Below, piece after piece: positions 36,618 to 49,129 of a stretch of DNA of 64,000 bases (position 1 is the first letter of the stretch; every line of letters starts with the position of its first letter). Both the position numbers and the translations under genes were made by a program. Under the pieces are notes generated by a model. It did no database searches, had not been told where the DNA came from, and saw nothing but the letters and a program-made list of their open reading frames with translations. The stretch comes from Chrysopilus asiliformis. Its lineage: Eukaryota; Arthropoda; Insecta; Diptera; Rhagionidae. The stretch is taken from contig OZ035960.1 of the NCBI GenBank assembly GCA_964034945.1, forward strand, positions 106,549,933 through 106,613,932, read 5' to 3'.

Positions 36618-37105
36618 CCCGTATGGTGAAACCAATTTGCCTTACCGTTTGTAACACCAAGATCCCGTTATCACACGCAAAAATGAATTACACCCGTGTG
36701 TTTAGAATGATGAAAAAAGTTGAATTTAGCATATCCGTCCGTCCGTCCGTCTGTCTGTCCGTCTGTGGCGCGGATTGCGGGCGCACGGATTGAGCTAGAC
36801 TTGAAATTTTGCGCAGATCCGTTTTTCGTAAAATTCAAGGCTAAGTTCGTTAATGGGCAAAAATGGACCATTAGGGGGGGGTACCCCCCATACGAACGAA
36901 AACAGTTTTTGCGAATATCTCAAAAACTGTGCATCTTATGAAAAAAGTGCAAGAACAAAAGTTATTTAGGATATGATTCTACATAAAACTGCCATACATC
37001 AAAATCCGATTGGATAAATTTTAAAAAATCTTATTGGAAAATTTGACTTCAAAGTGGAGTTTTGGTACAACTGTTCGAATTTTGATACGAATATCACCAT
37101 ACGGG
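36618..37105 (-). repeat. Dispersed repeat, uninterrupted copy
   Basis: Reverse-complement relative of 24448-25300, bounded by CCCGTATGGTGA and TCACCATACGGG and carrying a GTCCGTCC microsatellite. Position 36688-36690 is the empty target (single TAA on the minus strand) corresponding to the MITE insertion in the other copy. Confidence 0.8.
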
Positions 37106-37854
37106 TTTCCAATAATTGCCAGATTGGCAATTATGGCTTTTGTTATGTTTATATATTCTAAATAGAATCGATTTTTTATTAGTTTTCTCAAAAAAAAATT
37201 TATTACATTTATGTTGCCTATATAAATTAATTTACATTAACTATTTGCGTAAATTTTAAACAGTTTTTTTAAATATTGTTTTTTTTTCTTAACTCTTATT
37301 TGACAAAAATCTCTTGCATATTAAATTATTATCAAATATAATCAAAAAAGTTTCCCCACTCTTAGAGAAATTACTAAAGCTTGATCCCAACTATTTTCAT
37401 TAATTCTTATTGCATTTAATTATATAGATGTACTTAAATTAACTAAACTGTTACAATTTTTTTGTTTATTTTTTTTTATAATCTTATTAAGTGAAGTAAT
37501 TTTATTAGTAGTGCGTTTTTTTTTTTGAAATATTTTAAATATAGCCATAAGAAATCTGTTTTAGTACATAAATGCGTTTTATTTTCATTTGCAATTAACT
37601 AAAACGAATAATTAATTACTGAAGAAGAAATATAAAAATGAAATTAATGTACTGAAATAAGTCTCCTCACTGACCATATTTTTTTTAAAGTGTTTTTTAC
37701 CTTGAAATTATTTTATAGAAATTATTTTTGCTTTTTGCTTTGATTTTTACTATTTTTACACATTATAAGCGCTGATTGGGAATTTTTTTTTATTCACCGC
37801 GTTTGATTTGTTTTTGTTTTTCTTTTTTATAATTTTTTTAATGATTTGAACGTT
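37106..37854. other. AT-rich stretch downstream of Rheb
   Basis: No gene is seen. On the minus strand an AATAAA at 37794-37789, 61-66 bases beyond the Rheb stop, is the likely polyadenylation signal. Confidence 0.45.
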
Positions 37855-39393
37855 TCACGATATGATGCAGCTGCTCTTTTCTTGCGTGTTGCTATTTTCG
37901 GTTTCGATTAAAACAAGCAAATTGTGGAATATGTCGGCAACGGACTGGAAAGTCATAATAATATTTTTTTTTTAAATCTCGGTTTGTTACTAAATTTTAT
38001 TTCAATATGAAAAAGAAAAAAAAATATTGGAAAAGTAAAAAAAAAATATTGGAAAAGTACAAGCATTCTACCAACTGAAAGTTAGTGGTTGTTTTTTGTC
38101 AAAGTTGTTAGCAAATAGAAAAAATACACTAAAAATTTAAGAAGGAAAGAAATTTTCACCTCAAGTCGAGGAGAAACCTCAAATTTTAGTGCAGTTTTCG
38201 GTCAAATCATTGCCTAATTTCGTTGTTTTCGCCCATGTACAAACAATTCTTGGTATTTTACTTTCATGTCTATAAAATACGCCAGGTTAAAGCACCCCCT
38301 AGATGCACAATATTTTTGATGAATAATGTTGAACGCATCCCTAAATAGCTCAATATTTTTATTCAATAACTCAATATCCCAAAACACTTTAAAAAAATTT
38401 TCTTTCCACTTCGTTTGAAGTCATAATGCTCGGTTTTCAAAATTCGGGCTAGATCTGACACAATATTGCGGATTTTTTTTTTAAATAAAAATTGTACAAA
38501 TAAGATCGACCACTGATTTTTCCATATTTAGAAATTTTGAAATTTGTGTAATAAAAAAAACTCTTCGTTACCTCATTTTGTTTGGCTGATGTCTCTAAGA
38601 ACGTCGCTTTCCAAGATTCGGCTAGTTTTCGTCCTTCTTCAGTAGAAACAGCGCGTTCCTGATGTAAATCTGTCTTATTTCCTACTAGAACTACAGGTAC
38701 ACTACAACGAATCACACATTTTCCAAGATCACTTCCAGATAAAGCAATTTTGCAAACGCAATTGAACTTACAGTGCTTTCCCCATAACATCTAACAGTTT
38801 CTCGTAGATAATTTGGATGACCTCAAAGGATTTTTGGCTAGTTATCGAATAGACAAGAACGTAGCCATGGAAGTCCATACTATACTGAGCCGGAAATATG
38901 CTATACTCGTCCTGCCCCGCGGTGTCCACCAGCCTGACCTCATATTCTTGGGAATTGACCCTCGTTATCTTCGTAAATGCTATCAAAGAAATTGGTGTAC
39001 TGGGGGGGGGGAATATTTCAGTCGGGAAAATCTACTCCCCCGACAATGAGCAAAAAGTGAAAAAATTTTCTTTTGTTGCTCACCGTCATGGCATGTTTTA
39101 AAGGCGTGTTATAAACAATGGGAATGGGAATTGAAGAAACATGAAAATTATTTTCCTACTCACTATTCTCGATAGTTGGGTCGTACGAATCGACGAATTG
39201 TCCTTCGACAAATTGAATACTCAGCGATGATTTACCTGAAAAATTTTAATGCACTTGAACTTGAGCTACGTTTAATAAAAACGGCGTAATAAAAGCCAGT
39301 GAAAAAATGATTGCGATGTTGCGAAAACAGAATTTCCCACTTACCTACTGACCGATAACCCATCATGGCAATGTTGCGCTCTTTCGGGGACAT
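37855..39393 (-). CDS. Rheb: Rheb small GTPase
   Basis: Activator of TORC1 on lysosomal/endomembranes, controlled by TSC2. Five exons join in frame: 39393-39345, 39235-39164, 38979-38772, 38701-38572, 37944-37855 (182 aa, the usual length). The P-loop reads GYRSVGKSS (residues 12-20); it has the Rheb-type Arg14-Ser15 where Ras has Gly-Gly. Effector loop is YDPTIEN (34-40), switch [10 protein letters not shown] (59-66), guanine-specificity motifs NKTD (118-121) and SAK (148-150). The last exon encodes [10 protein letters not shown] and ends in CIIS, a CaaX box with Ser at the last position, so a farnesyl rather than geranylgeranyl acceptor. That exon lies 630 bp away from exon 4. The start is the ATG giving [20 protein letters not shown]. 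Confidence 0.97.
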
Positions 39394-42334
39394 TTTTAAT
39401 GTCCTTTTTCACTTTTATTTTAAGGATAATGCAAAAAAAACCAACTGGACCTTCACGAATTGTTAAGTCGTCAAAAAAGGGTATTCCACACTGGGATAAA
39501 ATTTTGACAGTAAAGCGGGAGGTACAATACATCAATGATGACAGCAGCAGCAATAGCGAAAAGTTATCATTGACTGGGTAGAGAGCCTGTAAAATGGTAC
39601 CCTAGCCGAATAACGAGCGCGAAAACCTTTAAAAAAATTATTTTTGATCGCCAATTAATACAGAACTAACTGCAATTGGTGAATAGAAATAAAATAATGA
39701 TGACTGAAGTATTAATTTCTTTGGAAAGTCGTGCTTCTGGGAAAACAATCATTTCCCAAGGAAACAAGGCAATTTCCATATATAAGGCCCCATTTAAACG
39801 ATCAAAATTATTTGTCATTTGACATATAAGGCCCCATTTAAACGATCAAAATTATGCGTTTTTGACACAGATTTGTGAAGTAAATTGGATGTCCTAAACT
39901 GCACTTGATGCAATAAATTTGTCAAAGTTTTTGCTAGTTTTTTTATGAAAAAGAAGATTGTTCATAGCAATAGAGCAAAAATTTATTAGCGATGTTAGCT
40001 GTCCCTGCAGAAAAAAATGCTTTAAAACTGATTTTCTGGCAGTTTTTCTATTTTGTTTTTCAATACCCAGGATATTTTTATTCGTTCTACCCAAGGGTAT
40101 CTATCCGTACCAGCATCCGATCCTTTTTATTTTCTCTCCTGTTGTTTTCCTATTCGCTCCAGGGTTCTGAAATTTAACTAAATTCTGAAATATAATTAAA
40201 TGATAAAAATATCCTACAGTTAAAAAATTATATAGGTACTTCAAAAAATGAGAATTTCACAGCGTTTTCCGAAAGACGCGGGGTTTACCCGTACCTTACC
40301 CTATGGTGTTTTTATCCGTGATAAAAATTTTGGTACAAAAAAATTACAAAAAATGGATTTATCCCATTATCTGCAATGTAATAAAAATACACCGGTTTTG
40401 TGTTTTAGAATAAATATTTTAATAAATTCATCATGTTTATGCCTTAATTAAAATAGTGTTTCATATTAATAAGATTAATGTGTTTTTATTATAAATATTA
40501 TTATAACGATATGACGCTTTTGCGATTACAGTTACTTTATTTTTAATAATAATAAAATACGAAATTTTGTTAGAAAATACTGGTACGACATTTTAGTGAA
40601 ATAAATGTTTATATAAGTATGCTTGCAGCTTTCTTATCAATTTTTTCTCCTAGAAACCATTAAAAAGCTCTTAATATTATATGTTTTTTTTCGAATTTTT
40701 CATTGTTTTTGTTGGTAAATATTTCAATTAAAATCTTGTTAGTACATATTAACAAATGTATATTACGTAATAATCAACAGGAAAGGAAACTGATTTTATT
40801 CCTCTACAAATCCATTAAGATAAATTCAAATTAAGATGATTAATGATATTTCCATGTAATTCAATCAAACATTTTTCAAATGTGGTCCTCATCAACTCCA
40901 ACATGATAATTTATGTATATTAAATTGCTATGTATTTTTAAAATCTAATTGTTTAGAAGGCATCATATTAAAAATTATTTTTTTCTCATTTCTAAATCAG
41001 TAATTGATAAATAACATACTAACTGATAGTTTACAAATCAACCATTTTAGATTTATAGATTTATATGTAAGCAATGTTTTTAAATTCAGGGAAATTCTTG
41101 AGACTAAAATATATGTGAATATATGTTTTTTTTTCCTGAAAACCTTTTTATTGTTGAAAAAAATATCAACTAAAAATTTTAAATAATATATCTGCACACA
41201 CGAAAAGCTTTTTATAAAACTATGTTTGGTTGTTACTAAAGACTTTAACTGAATACTAAAACAATCAAAACTAATATCTTAACATAATATTAATTAAACG
41301 TTACAGTTGCAAATTAAAATTTTTGTGGCGATATATTCTTACAAAAAATTAAAATTCTTAAATTTTATCACCGTTTTTCGCTCTTTTGCATAGCAATTGA
41401 AATTTCTAATCAAATTTTAAATGAGTATTTATAAACTAGTTTGATATTATCATGCTTAAGAATAACAACATAAAAAACCTAATATTACTTGATCCTTAAT
41501 CTTGTTTTTATTTCTTTCTACTATATGAAAATTGGTCGAAAGCGCATTCCGTTTTATCATTTTTTAAGTAATTGCGGAGTATGGAAAACCAAAGCAATTT
41601 TTACCAAAAGCCATATTTTTTTAAAAAACCGATTCAAAATTCAATTTTTAAAAGAAAGGAATGTTTTTTTTTAATTTTTGAAAACTACTAAATTTTAATA
41701 ATTCGATAAAGTAGATAGAACAAAACCGATATTATTAGGCCATCGCCTTTAGAAAATTTTGGTTAGTGTTTGTTTCTGTGAAGCCTTACTCTAGAATTAA
41801 GTGAATAAAAAAAATATATATATTCAGGTGGAATTGAGAACCTTTTCCTTTTTGGAAGTCGGTTAAAAATACAAACCGCCTCAATAAAATTTAAATGTAC
41901 ATATCCCTAAATCTGTGTACTATTGATAAATCAATCAAAATAAAAGAAATTTCAATGGAAAATTAAAAAAATAGAACACACTTTTATTCTTGTAAAAATA
42001 TAAAGAATCTAAATATTAGAAATCAATTCCATCTGTAATACAATTCAACTTTAAATATTACTTTTAATTACCTTTTGATATTTTTAAATTATCTACAGAT
42101 TTGGTAAGGGTCTGTTATGGTACCAGGCATCTACACTTACAAGTTTTAATCCCAAAAACTTTTTTATCCCATTGATCAAAGCTCGAGTTGGTGGGAGAAA
42201 ACAATCCAAAGAGAAATTTCATAAAAGATTTCATTGTGGAAATTTCATGCAATTTTTTTGACATTTACAAATTCAAGATGGCGAAATCTAAATTCATTCG
42301 CAAAAACAACGAATTTTTACAAACAACACAATTG
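39394..42334. other. Gene-free AT-rich stretch upstream of Rheb
   Basis: The first few hundred bases should hold the Rheb promoter. A 31-bp direct repeat is at 39781-39855. From 40440 to 42330 the sequence is nearly all A/T with no supportable feature. Confidence 0.4.
39781..39855 (+). repeat. 31-bp direct repeat, 44-bp period
   Basis: TATAAGGCCCCATTTAAACG followed by ATCAAAATTAT occurs at 39781 and again, unchanged, at 39825. Two successive copies of one transposon end, or a local duplication, are possible. Confidence 0.8.
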
Positions 42335-42337
42335 TAA

Positions 42338-42721
42338 TGCTACATTTACACGAATGACAAATTTGTCATTTTTTTCTTGTCATTATGTTAATTCCCGTGT
42401 AAATGGCATAATTTTTGTAATTATTTCTGTCAGAAAATGTCAATCTCTCATAAAAGAATGAACTGGTCCATTCTTTTATGCCAGATTGTCATTCGTACAA
42501 ACGCAATATTAGTTATGACAAAAGTTGAATACTAAAGTTGTCATAACTAATATTGCGTTTGCACGAATTACAATCTGGCATAAAAGAATGGACAAGTTCA
42601 TTCTTTTATGAGAGATTGACATTTTCTGACAGAAAAAATTACAAAAATTATGCCATTTACACGGGAATTAACATAATGACAAGAAAAAAATGACAAATTT
42701 GTCATTCGTGTAAATGTAGCA
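42338..42721 (+). mobile_element. 384-bp foldback MITE, copy 3 (TAA target)
   Basis: Same ends and length as copies 1 and 2; TAA at 42335-42337 and 42722-42724. Loop orientation is as in copy 2. A few private substitutions (for example GAACTGGTCC and CGAATTACAATC) show it is an independent copy. Confidence 0.92.
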
Positions 42722-42724
42722 TAA

Positions 42725-44609
42725 GGCTTTGGAAGAGGATTCCAAAGGACTTTGTCTTTTCGTCTGCTATTTTTTGCTTCTTAAATTTCTTGTTTTGCAT
42801 GGATTGCTTTTTTCAATTAAAAGGCAGTTGAAGAAATAAATTTCCATGACATTTTCTGCCCAGGTGCGAAAAAAAATCTCATCCCGGTGCGAGATTTCTC
42901 GGGATAAAAAATCGGAAGTGTAAAAACCGATTATCTAAAAATTAAATAAACAGAATTCTATAGAAATGCGCAGTCAGCTACGTTGATTAAAGATTTATCT
43001 ATATATTAGGTATGTATCAATAATTTTTGGATTGTGTATTTTGTATTAAAAATTTAGTGATGTTTAATTATGATATTGTGTTTTTTTTTATTATTTTATT
43101 TATTCGTTACAACTTAGTAGCCTCCTTTGACTTAATTTTACATAATTGTAAAATTATATGTAATCGTGTATATAATGCAGGTTAGAGATGTTTTTTGTTG
43201 TTGTTGAATATGCATTTAAATATGTTTAGTGATGTAAATTTGTTTTGCTGTGTATGTGGACATGTATATATTTACAGCTATAATTCGTAATATAATTTTT
43301 AATCACCTCTTGTTATGATGTTTTTTTTTGGTAAATACTTTTAATAATTGCGATTGAAATTGTTTTACATTCTATTTTAAATGTTGTTTGATCGTTGGTC
43401 ATATTTTATTATAGTATCAAAAATTTGACATTAATATTAAATGTATTAGTTTAGAGTTTAGACTATTCCCGTTATTTTTTTCATCAAGTTTATCGCCCGT
43501 ACTTGCTAATGGAATGACCAAATATACTCGACTATGTATTTATTTTAAGTAGAATTTTCTCAAGATGACGTTGAAGAAGAAAGTGTGTGCAAATAAATAA
43601 GGCTAAAGGCATTAAAATAGCTGTTGCCGTTGTAAAATTATACTAGTTTTTGAAGTTTTGTATACAACAACAAAATATAACATAAACATTATTTTTTTCA
43701 ACATTACCAGAAGCTAAAATTTAAAAAAAAATCAGAACTAATATTGTATCTAACCACATTTTTTTGCACTATGGTGGTAATACTATCAAAGTATCAACCT
43801 CTATTCTCCCTAAAAAATGTTTGAAAAACGAAACTTTACTACTGAAAAAACACAGGCGCAAAATTAGAAAATTGCTTTTTTAAAGTAATTTAGAAGAAAA
43901 TTTACAAGGATTAAGTGAAGTTCAGCAGAAATTTTCTTCAAAATTCTCAGTAATTTCAAATTACAGTCAAAAGATTTAAATTATTAAACTAGCATCTAAA
44001 AAACAGATATTAATAGGGTGAACATACACCTCGGATTAACGGGACAGTCCCGCAGCTAGGCATATTGTCTCGACGTGAAGGAAACTAAACTTTTGTCAAG
44101 AATGTTTCAATTTTTTATTGGAATCTAAAAATTTAAGCATGCGGCGCATTTTTTTGAAGAATTTCTACCTCCAGCGTTTTTTTCTTTAAGAAATTAGGTT
44201 TATAAAAAGGGAACAAAATAATTTTTCCGCGACCGTCGCTTTGCCCTGTTTAGTACTTTTTGAGCACTAAAAATTTCGTTACGAACGTGATCCCTGATTT
44301 TTAGACATTTTCAAATATGTTTTTAACTATAATTAAGTAATTAGGAGACAATGTTGCTTGTTTTTCTTGCTGGCTTGACGAATTCTTATCAAGGCACACA
44401 CTATCGTATTCGTTCGTGTTTATCTGAGTCCGGCTTAAAAATTCAAAATCAAATTCCTTTTATTCATCGGTTTAATATAGTAGAGCCAACTAATTTCGTT
44501 AGTAAATATAATATTTATATTGTGGTCAATTTCAGATCCCGTTTGCTATTTAATTGTAGTAGAGATCACCGTTTGTTTTATAGTTTCTAATTAATTATCG
44601 ATAACGGTG
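42725..44609. other. Gene-free AT-rich stretch
   Basis: No gene is seen. A decayed transposon-like end (AGGGTGAACATACACC ... GGGACAGTCCCG) lies near 44018-44075, and the motif GCATGCGGCGCATTTTT is at 44137. A 79-codon frame at 44351 has no supporting features. Confidence 0.4.
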
Positions 44610-46773
44610 TTATCTAAAACTTAATAAATACATTTTTTGTAATCCAAAAATTATTATTGTTAGAATTTCGTAAAAAAATCTTCTGATATCAGCTGTTTTT
44701 CTTGATGAATTGCAAGCATCTGCGTCATCGCAGCTTTGTAGGCACCCGTGAACATATCTAAAATTAATAATAATTTATCTTAATTATTTATTATTTGTTT
44801 GTTTTTTACTGACCTATCATCGTAGTATAATCGACCGCAGTGAGACATTCGAATTATTTCAGTGTCTGTTGTTAACGTTCCACTATCTAATGCACATCCC
44901 CGAACCGTTATTGTTTCACCTGTATCATCTGAAAATTTTTATTAAAAATGTTTTGCTTATTTCATTGTAATCTAAATGTTAAAAAATTGTTTTAATCAAT
45001 ATATCGACAGCTATGTTCAAGACTATTGTAACTTAACTTACAACATCATCTGCGTTCAAACCTCATATATGCATAAATTACTTATAAGTATTTTCGAGTA
45101 CTAATAAGTCATGGCCGAATTATACAAGGTCTGCTTGACAGCTCAGTTTCTCTTGGCTCTGACGTCATCGGCAAGAAATTCTTATAAGACTCAATGGGAA
45201 TTTTCTCTAATTCGCAAATCTAGCTAACATCTAGCTAAACAACTCCGTACGCACAATCAACATTACAAAGAATTTCTTGCGGATGACGTAGCAAAATGGT
45301 GGATGTCAAAAAGTAACCAGCAGACCTGTGTATAATTCGGCCATGCTAATAAGTAACAAAAGTCTACTTATTAGTACTCGGCACTACTTATAAGTAATTT
45401 GTACATGTGGTTGGAAAGCAGTTGTTATCAAACTTGTTGAATTTTCACGAGGGTCGATATAATTGAATAATCAGATATTCCCAGTGATCAAAATTTGAAA
45501 TTTATCTTTATTCCCGTTAAATACAATTAAAAAAAAGTATATTACCGTAAAATCCTGAGATTTTAATGCAAGCCGTTGCAGGAAATAATCCATCACGTCC
45601 TTTTCGTCCACCCATACATGGTGATTCCAGTATTGCTGTGGAGTAATTGTTGTGAAATGGATCATCGCACGGTTTATTTGTGCCATTGAACGAAACACAC
45701 TTAAAACAGTCTATGGTATGAACTATAAAAAAATTACGATAATGAATGTTATTATTTGTACATTTTAAAGATCTGGTGTGCATTAAGCTTAAATATCAAA
45801 AAAAACGGAAAAATCGCCATTAGCTCATTTACATTCCCAAGTACAATTTGAGGTTACATTCCGGTTAAGAAACGTATTTGAAACCATGGTAACAAAACTC
45901 AAAAGTTTCACATTTGGTTTCTGTAACCTTTCAGAAACGTTTCAGAAACCCTATTTAGAAGCTGGTTTCAAAATAACCGTTTTTGGCGGGTTTATTCGGA
46001 AATTATCTAAAATGTAACCAAAATGTAACCTAAATTGAAGGTTTTTTTGTAACCACGGTTACAAATTGTTTCTTGGGTTACTGAGTTTTTTTTTACCTCA
46101 GTCATGATTAATAATTCTGACAATTATCGAATTTTTCAAAGTTTTCCGCGCTCGTTTTTCAACTTGACCGCCATTTTTACACGTTGAATTGACTACTCTT
46201 TGAATTCCAAGAAAACTACTGGAATTTAATTTATTATCAGACAGTAGCAGATATTGTAAATAAGGCTTTATCCAGTAGCTAAAACAAATACCTCTATGTG
46301 GTTTTACACATTTGTAGAAAAAATGTTTCAGCTTCTGAAATCAAATACACTTTCACTACCGAGTGTAAAGCCCAATTCAGACTAACGATTGCAATTGCGA
46401 TTACGATTGAGCTCCTCGACCAATGAGATCAAAGTTTTCATATCCTTGTCGTTGAAAGCTTTGATCTCATTGGTCAAAAAGCTTCAATCGCAATCGCAAT
46501 CGTTAGTCTGAATTGGGCTTAACAGTTTGTGAATGAGTTCAAAAATGCAGCCAGAGTTGAAGATTTTTTGAGGTTATCTTTATATCTTTCAAGTACTGGA
46601 ATCAATTTGTATGAAAAGATTCCAGCACTGGATGAATGTACCAGAAATAGGTCCATATAATCTATAAATATAAACAAAAAATTCTTACCCTTCGGCAATT
46701 CCAAGATAACAGATGCTATGATAATAAGGCAGAGTGTTTGGATACGTAATCCGGGCATTTGACTTAAATACAT
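44610..46773 (-). CDS. Ly6/uPAR (three-finger) protein, probable GPI anchor
   Basis: Four exons join in frame: 46773-46689, 45722-45546, 44928-44814, 44757-44610 (174 aa). Exon 1 encodes a signal peptide (MPGLRIQTLCLIIIASVILE after a first Met five residues earlier). The mature part starts near VHTIDCFKC and has ten Cys in a Ly6 pattern: CxxC early, then KPCDD, SPCMGG, TACIK, RGCALD, SHCG, GCLQSCDDADACN. The final CDDADACN is the hallmark end of the fold. A hydrophobic C-terminal segment (EILTIIIFGLQKMYLL) would serve as GPI signal, although charged residues make it weak. Insect members act at septate junctions, in channel regulation or axon biology; I cannot say which paralogue this is. Introns 1 and 2 contain MITEs (46369 and 45110). 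Confidence 0.88.
45110..45345. mobile_element. 236-bp MITE with 9-bp target duplication, inside a palindrome
   Basis: The inverted ends are CATGGCCGAATTATACA and its complement. CTAATAAGT is duplicated exactly at 45101-45109 and 45346-45354. A 9-bp duplication suggests a Mutator-like group. The host sequence is itself an inverted repeat (TTACTTATAAGTA ... TACTTATAAGTAA), so one element has entered another. It lies in intron 2 of the Ly6 gene. Confidence 0.85.
45837..46078. mobile_element. Possible MITE with GTAACC-rich arms
   Basis: CCCAAGTACAATTTG on the left pairs with CAAATTGTTTCTTGGG on the right. GGTTAC/GTAACC and GGTTTC/GAAACC pieces recur throughout. The borders and duplication are unclear. 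It lies in intron 1 of the Ly6 gene. Confidence 0.45.
46369..46519. mobile_element. 151-bp MITE with TAA target (Harbinger-like)
   Basis: The inverted ends are AGCCCAATTCAGACTAACGA and its complement, continuing to ACCAATGAGATCAAAG near the centre. TAA is at 46366-46368 and 46520-46522. It lies in intron 1 of the Ly6 gene. Confidence 0.88.
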
Positions 46774-47024
46774 TTTTCGATAATTTTCTGTTATACTCGA
46801 ACATAACGTTTAAATTTCCTTATTTTTAATATTTTTATGAACTTTTAACGGTTACTCGCAATGCTGGTTTCTGAAACAAAAAGAAAATAGTATTTAAAAA
46901 ATCTGAATTAAGCATTCTAAGATTACAACATATCTAAATGAACAACGAAAACCGGATAAAAAAAATTTTCCAAAAAAAAACTGGAAGTTTAGCGTGGATT
47001 TAGACCATTTTTCACACGCCTTAA

Positions 47025-47233
47025 TCCTAGACCCGTGTACTGGGCACTGAGTGCCCAGAACGATTTTTTGGGGTTATATTTTCCCATTGTATTTCTTACT
47101 TGTTTAACGAATAAACTACATTTTTATGATTTTTAAACAAACAAGCCATACATTTTCTATTAGAATTACATCTGAGTGCCCCGAGTGCCGAAGTACACAA
47201 TATATGGATGTTTTATAGTACACGGGTCTAGGG
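47025..47233. mobile_element. 209-bp piggyBac-like MITE (TTAA target)
   Basis: The inverted ends are (C/T)CCTAGACCCGTGTACT, starting with CCCTAGA as in classical piggyBac elements. TTAA is duplicated at 47021-47024 and 47234-47237. The inside has GAGTGCCC pieces. No coding frame. Confidence 0.85.
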
Positions 47234-47527
47234 TTAAACTATTTTTTCAACTATTTATAAAAGTTTAAAAAATTTCAACCGCGGCGGTTGAAAAAACGAA
47301 TTTTCGATTATTTTAAACTTCTAGATCGAATTTTTCAACTTTGTCAAACCAATTTAGTTTAAAATGTAAACCTCAAAAGCCGAAAACATGAAATTTTCAA
47401 CTTCAAATAGGTGAGTTTACTAGAAAATTGAAAACTTCAACCGAAAAATTTTCAACTTTGGGTTTAATTTGCACGAAGAAAAACTGTCAGAAAAACTCGA
47501 CTCGCGGAATAAATTTTGTATAAAATT

Positions 47528-47723
47528 CACAGAGCTTCTATAGAACAGAGGTTAAAATCACACTGAGCGACAAAAATATGGCGTGAAATATGGGATTTTA
47601 TCATTAGCTCGAAAGCTTTACGAAAGCTTTTTTCTGCTTGTGCTAATGATAAAGTCCCATATTTCACGCCATATTTTTTGTCGCTCAGTGTGATTTTAAC
47701 CTCTGTTCTATAGAAGCTCTGTG
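47528..47723. mobile_element. 196-bp palindromic MITE, 7-bp flanking repeat
   Basis: The inverted ends are CACAGAGCTTCTATAGAACA and its complement, and the two arms match nearly throughout. TAAAATT is duplicated at 47521-47527 and 47724-47730. The superfamily is unclear; the ends resemble hAT ends but an 8-bp duplication is not seen. Confidence 0.85.
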
Positions 47724-48882
47724 TAAAATTCACGGAGAAATTCAAGAAAAAGCCGCAAATGTAAACGAAGCCTAAAAAATTAGAAAAAATCTAGCCTAAT
47801 TTTAAACAGTGTTGTCAGGGACGAAGTTATAAACATTTGAATTCTTTGTCTGCCAACTTGTTACGCGTTAAATGAAAACCGCCCTCGTAAATGAATTTCG
47901 CACTTAACACGATCAAAAAATTTAAAATTCAATTTAAACTGCACTGAATAGCATTTCATAATAATTCAAAAATCATTTGAATTTCAACATTACCTAAACT
48001 TGTTCAGATAAACTCCAGTAATTTTCACATAAATATTAAATCGATTTCTTTTTAAACTTCGCCCAGATTGAAATGTGTACAAAAAGGAAACGAAAACAGA
48101 TTAGGTTAACCATAATACCGTAAAGGAAATTTTCTTTTGTCGTAAAATATGTTCGAGGAGATGATAAAGAAAATGAAAAGGAAAAACTTAAGCTGGCTGG
48201 CACAGCATCGATCAATAGGAAATTTTTCGGTAAATTAAATTCGTTTACTCCCCCCATAAAAAAAAAGAAAATTTACTGATCGAGTATATTTTTAGATTGG
48301 TCCATTGTCCAGCACATTCAGGTTATTATTTATTTATTCATTTTTTCATCATAGTACAATAGTAACAATTAATAGGCTGGGAATTCAGTGAAAAGGCGAA
48401 TTTTAAACGTTATTTTCTATAGAAATCGCCAGCTTAATTCCATTAAAAATGTTTCTCTATTCAATGGAACGATTTTCATTTATTCCTTTCAATGTGCACT
48501 CATTTTTTCCATTATTTTTTTTTTTGAGCAAGAGTTCGAAGACGCCATTGAAAACGTGTTATTGAGAAATTCAACAATTGTACTTTATAAATTTGTTATG
48601 CGAAACTTTATTTGACACAACTGACGACGACGAGATATCTCCATGAATAAGAAATCAATTTCATGTATAATAATTGGTTGATTTTGTACGTGTGTACAGA
48701 AATCGGTGTTTCTTTTTTGTCCTTCATGCAAGGCTGTATTTATTTCGAACTCGTCCTTTCGTTCAATTTTTTTTTCTCAACACTTTCAAAAAAGAATGTC
48801 CTGCAGAGTGAATCAGAAACTGTTGAAATACTTTTAGTGCAAACTAGGGGTTTTCAACATGTGTATCGCGTTCGTTAAAATA

Positions 48883-49129
48883 CAGTAATCCCTCCAACTG
48901 CGCGGTAGATACGTTCCACAAAAAGAGCGCGCAAACCGAAACCGCGCACTGTGAACCTTACTTTGTATGAAATTTTGGGGTTAGGAACATGTTTTTTTAA
49001 ACGAAAATTATAAAAAAATCCGCGCAACTGCGAAATTTTTCCACGCAGTTCGAAATTTTGGTATTAAAAACTTAACCGCGCAGTTGCGAAACCGCGCAGT
49101 TAGAAACCGCGCAGTTGAAGGGATTACTG
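48883..49129. mobile_element. 247-bp pogo/Tigger-like MITE (TA target)
   Basis: The inverted ends are CAGTAATCCCT(C/T)CAACTG and continue with CGCGG. TA is on both sides (48881-48882, 49130-49131). CCGCGCAGTT is repeated in the right half, and GATACGTTCCAC near the left end is typical of Tigger-type ends. No coding frame. Confidence 0.85.

Noticed and set aside
38214..38387. Open minus-strand frame of about 57 codons between the last two Rheb exons
   Set aside because: It lies in the Rheb intron, has no start codon, and the true last exon with the CaaX box is found at 37855-37944.
39399..39581. 60-codon plus-strand frame starting six bases from the Rheb ATG
   Set aside because: It overlaps the region where the Rheb 5' leader must lie and has no recognised motif; a head-to-head gene is possible but unsupported.
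44351..44590. 79-codon frame starting with MLLVFLAGL, signal-like
   Set aside because: The hydrophobic start is short, no intron or domain follows, and it abuts the end of the Ly6 gene in opposite orientation.
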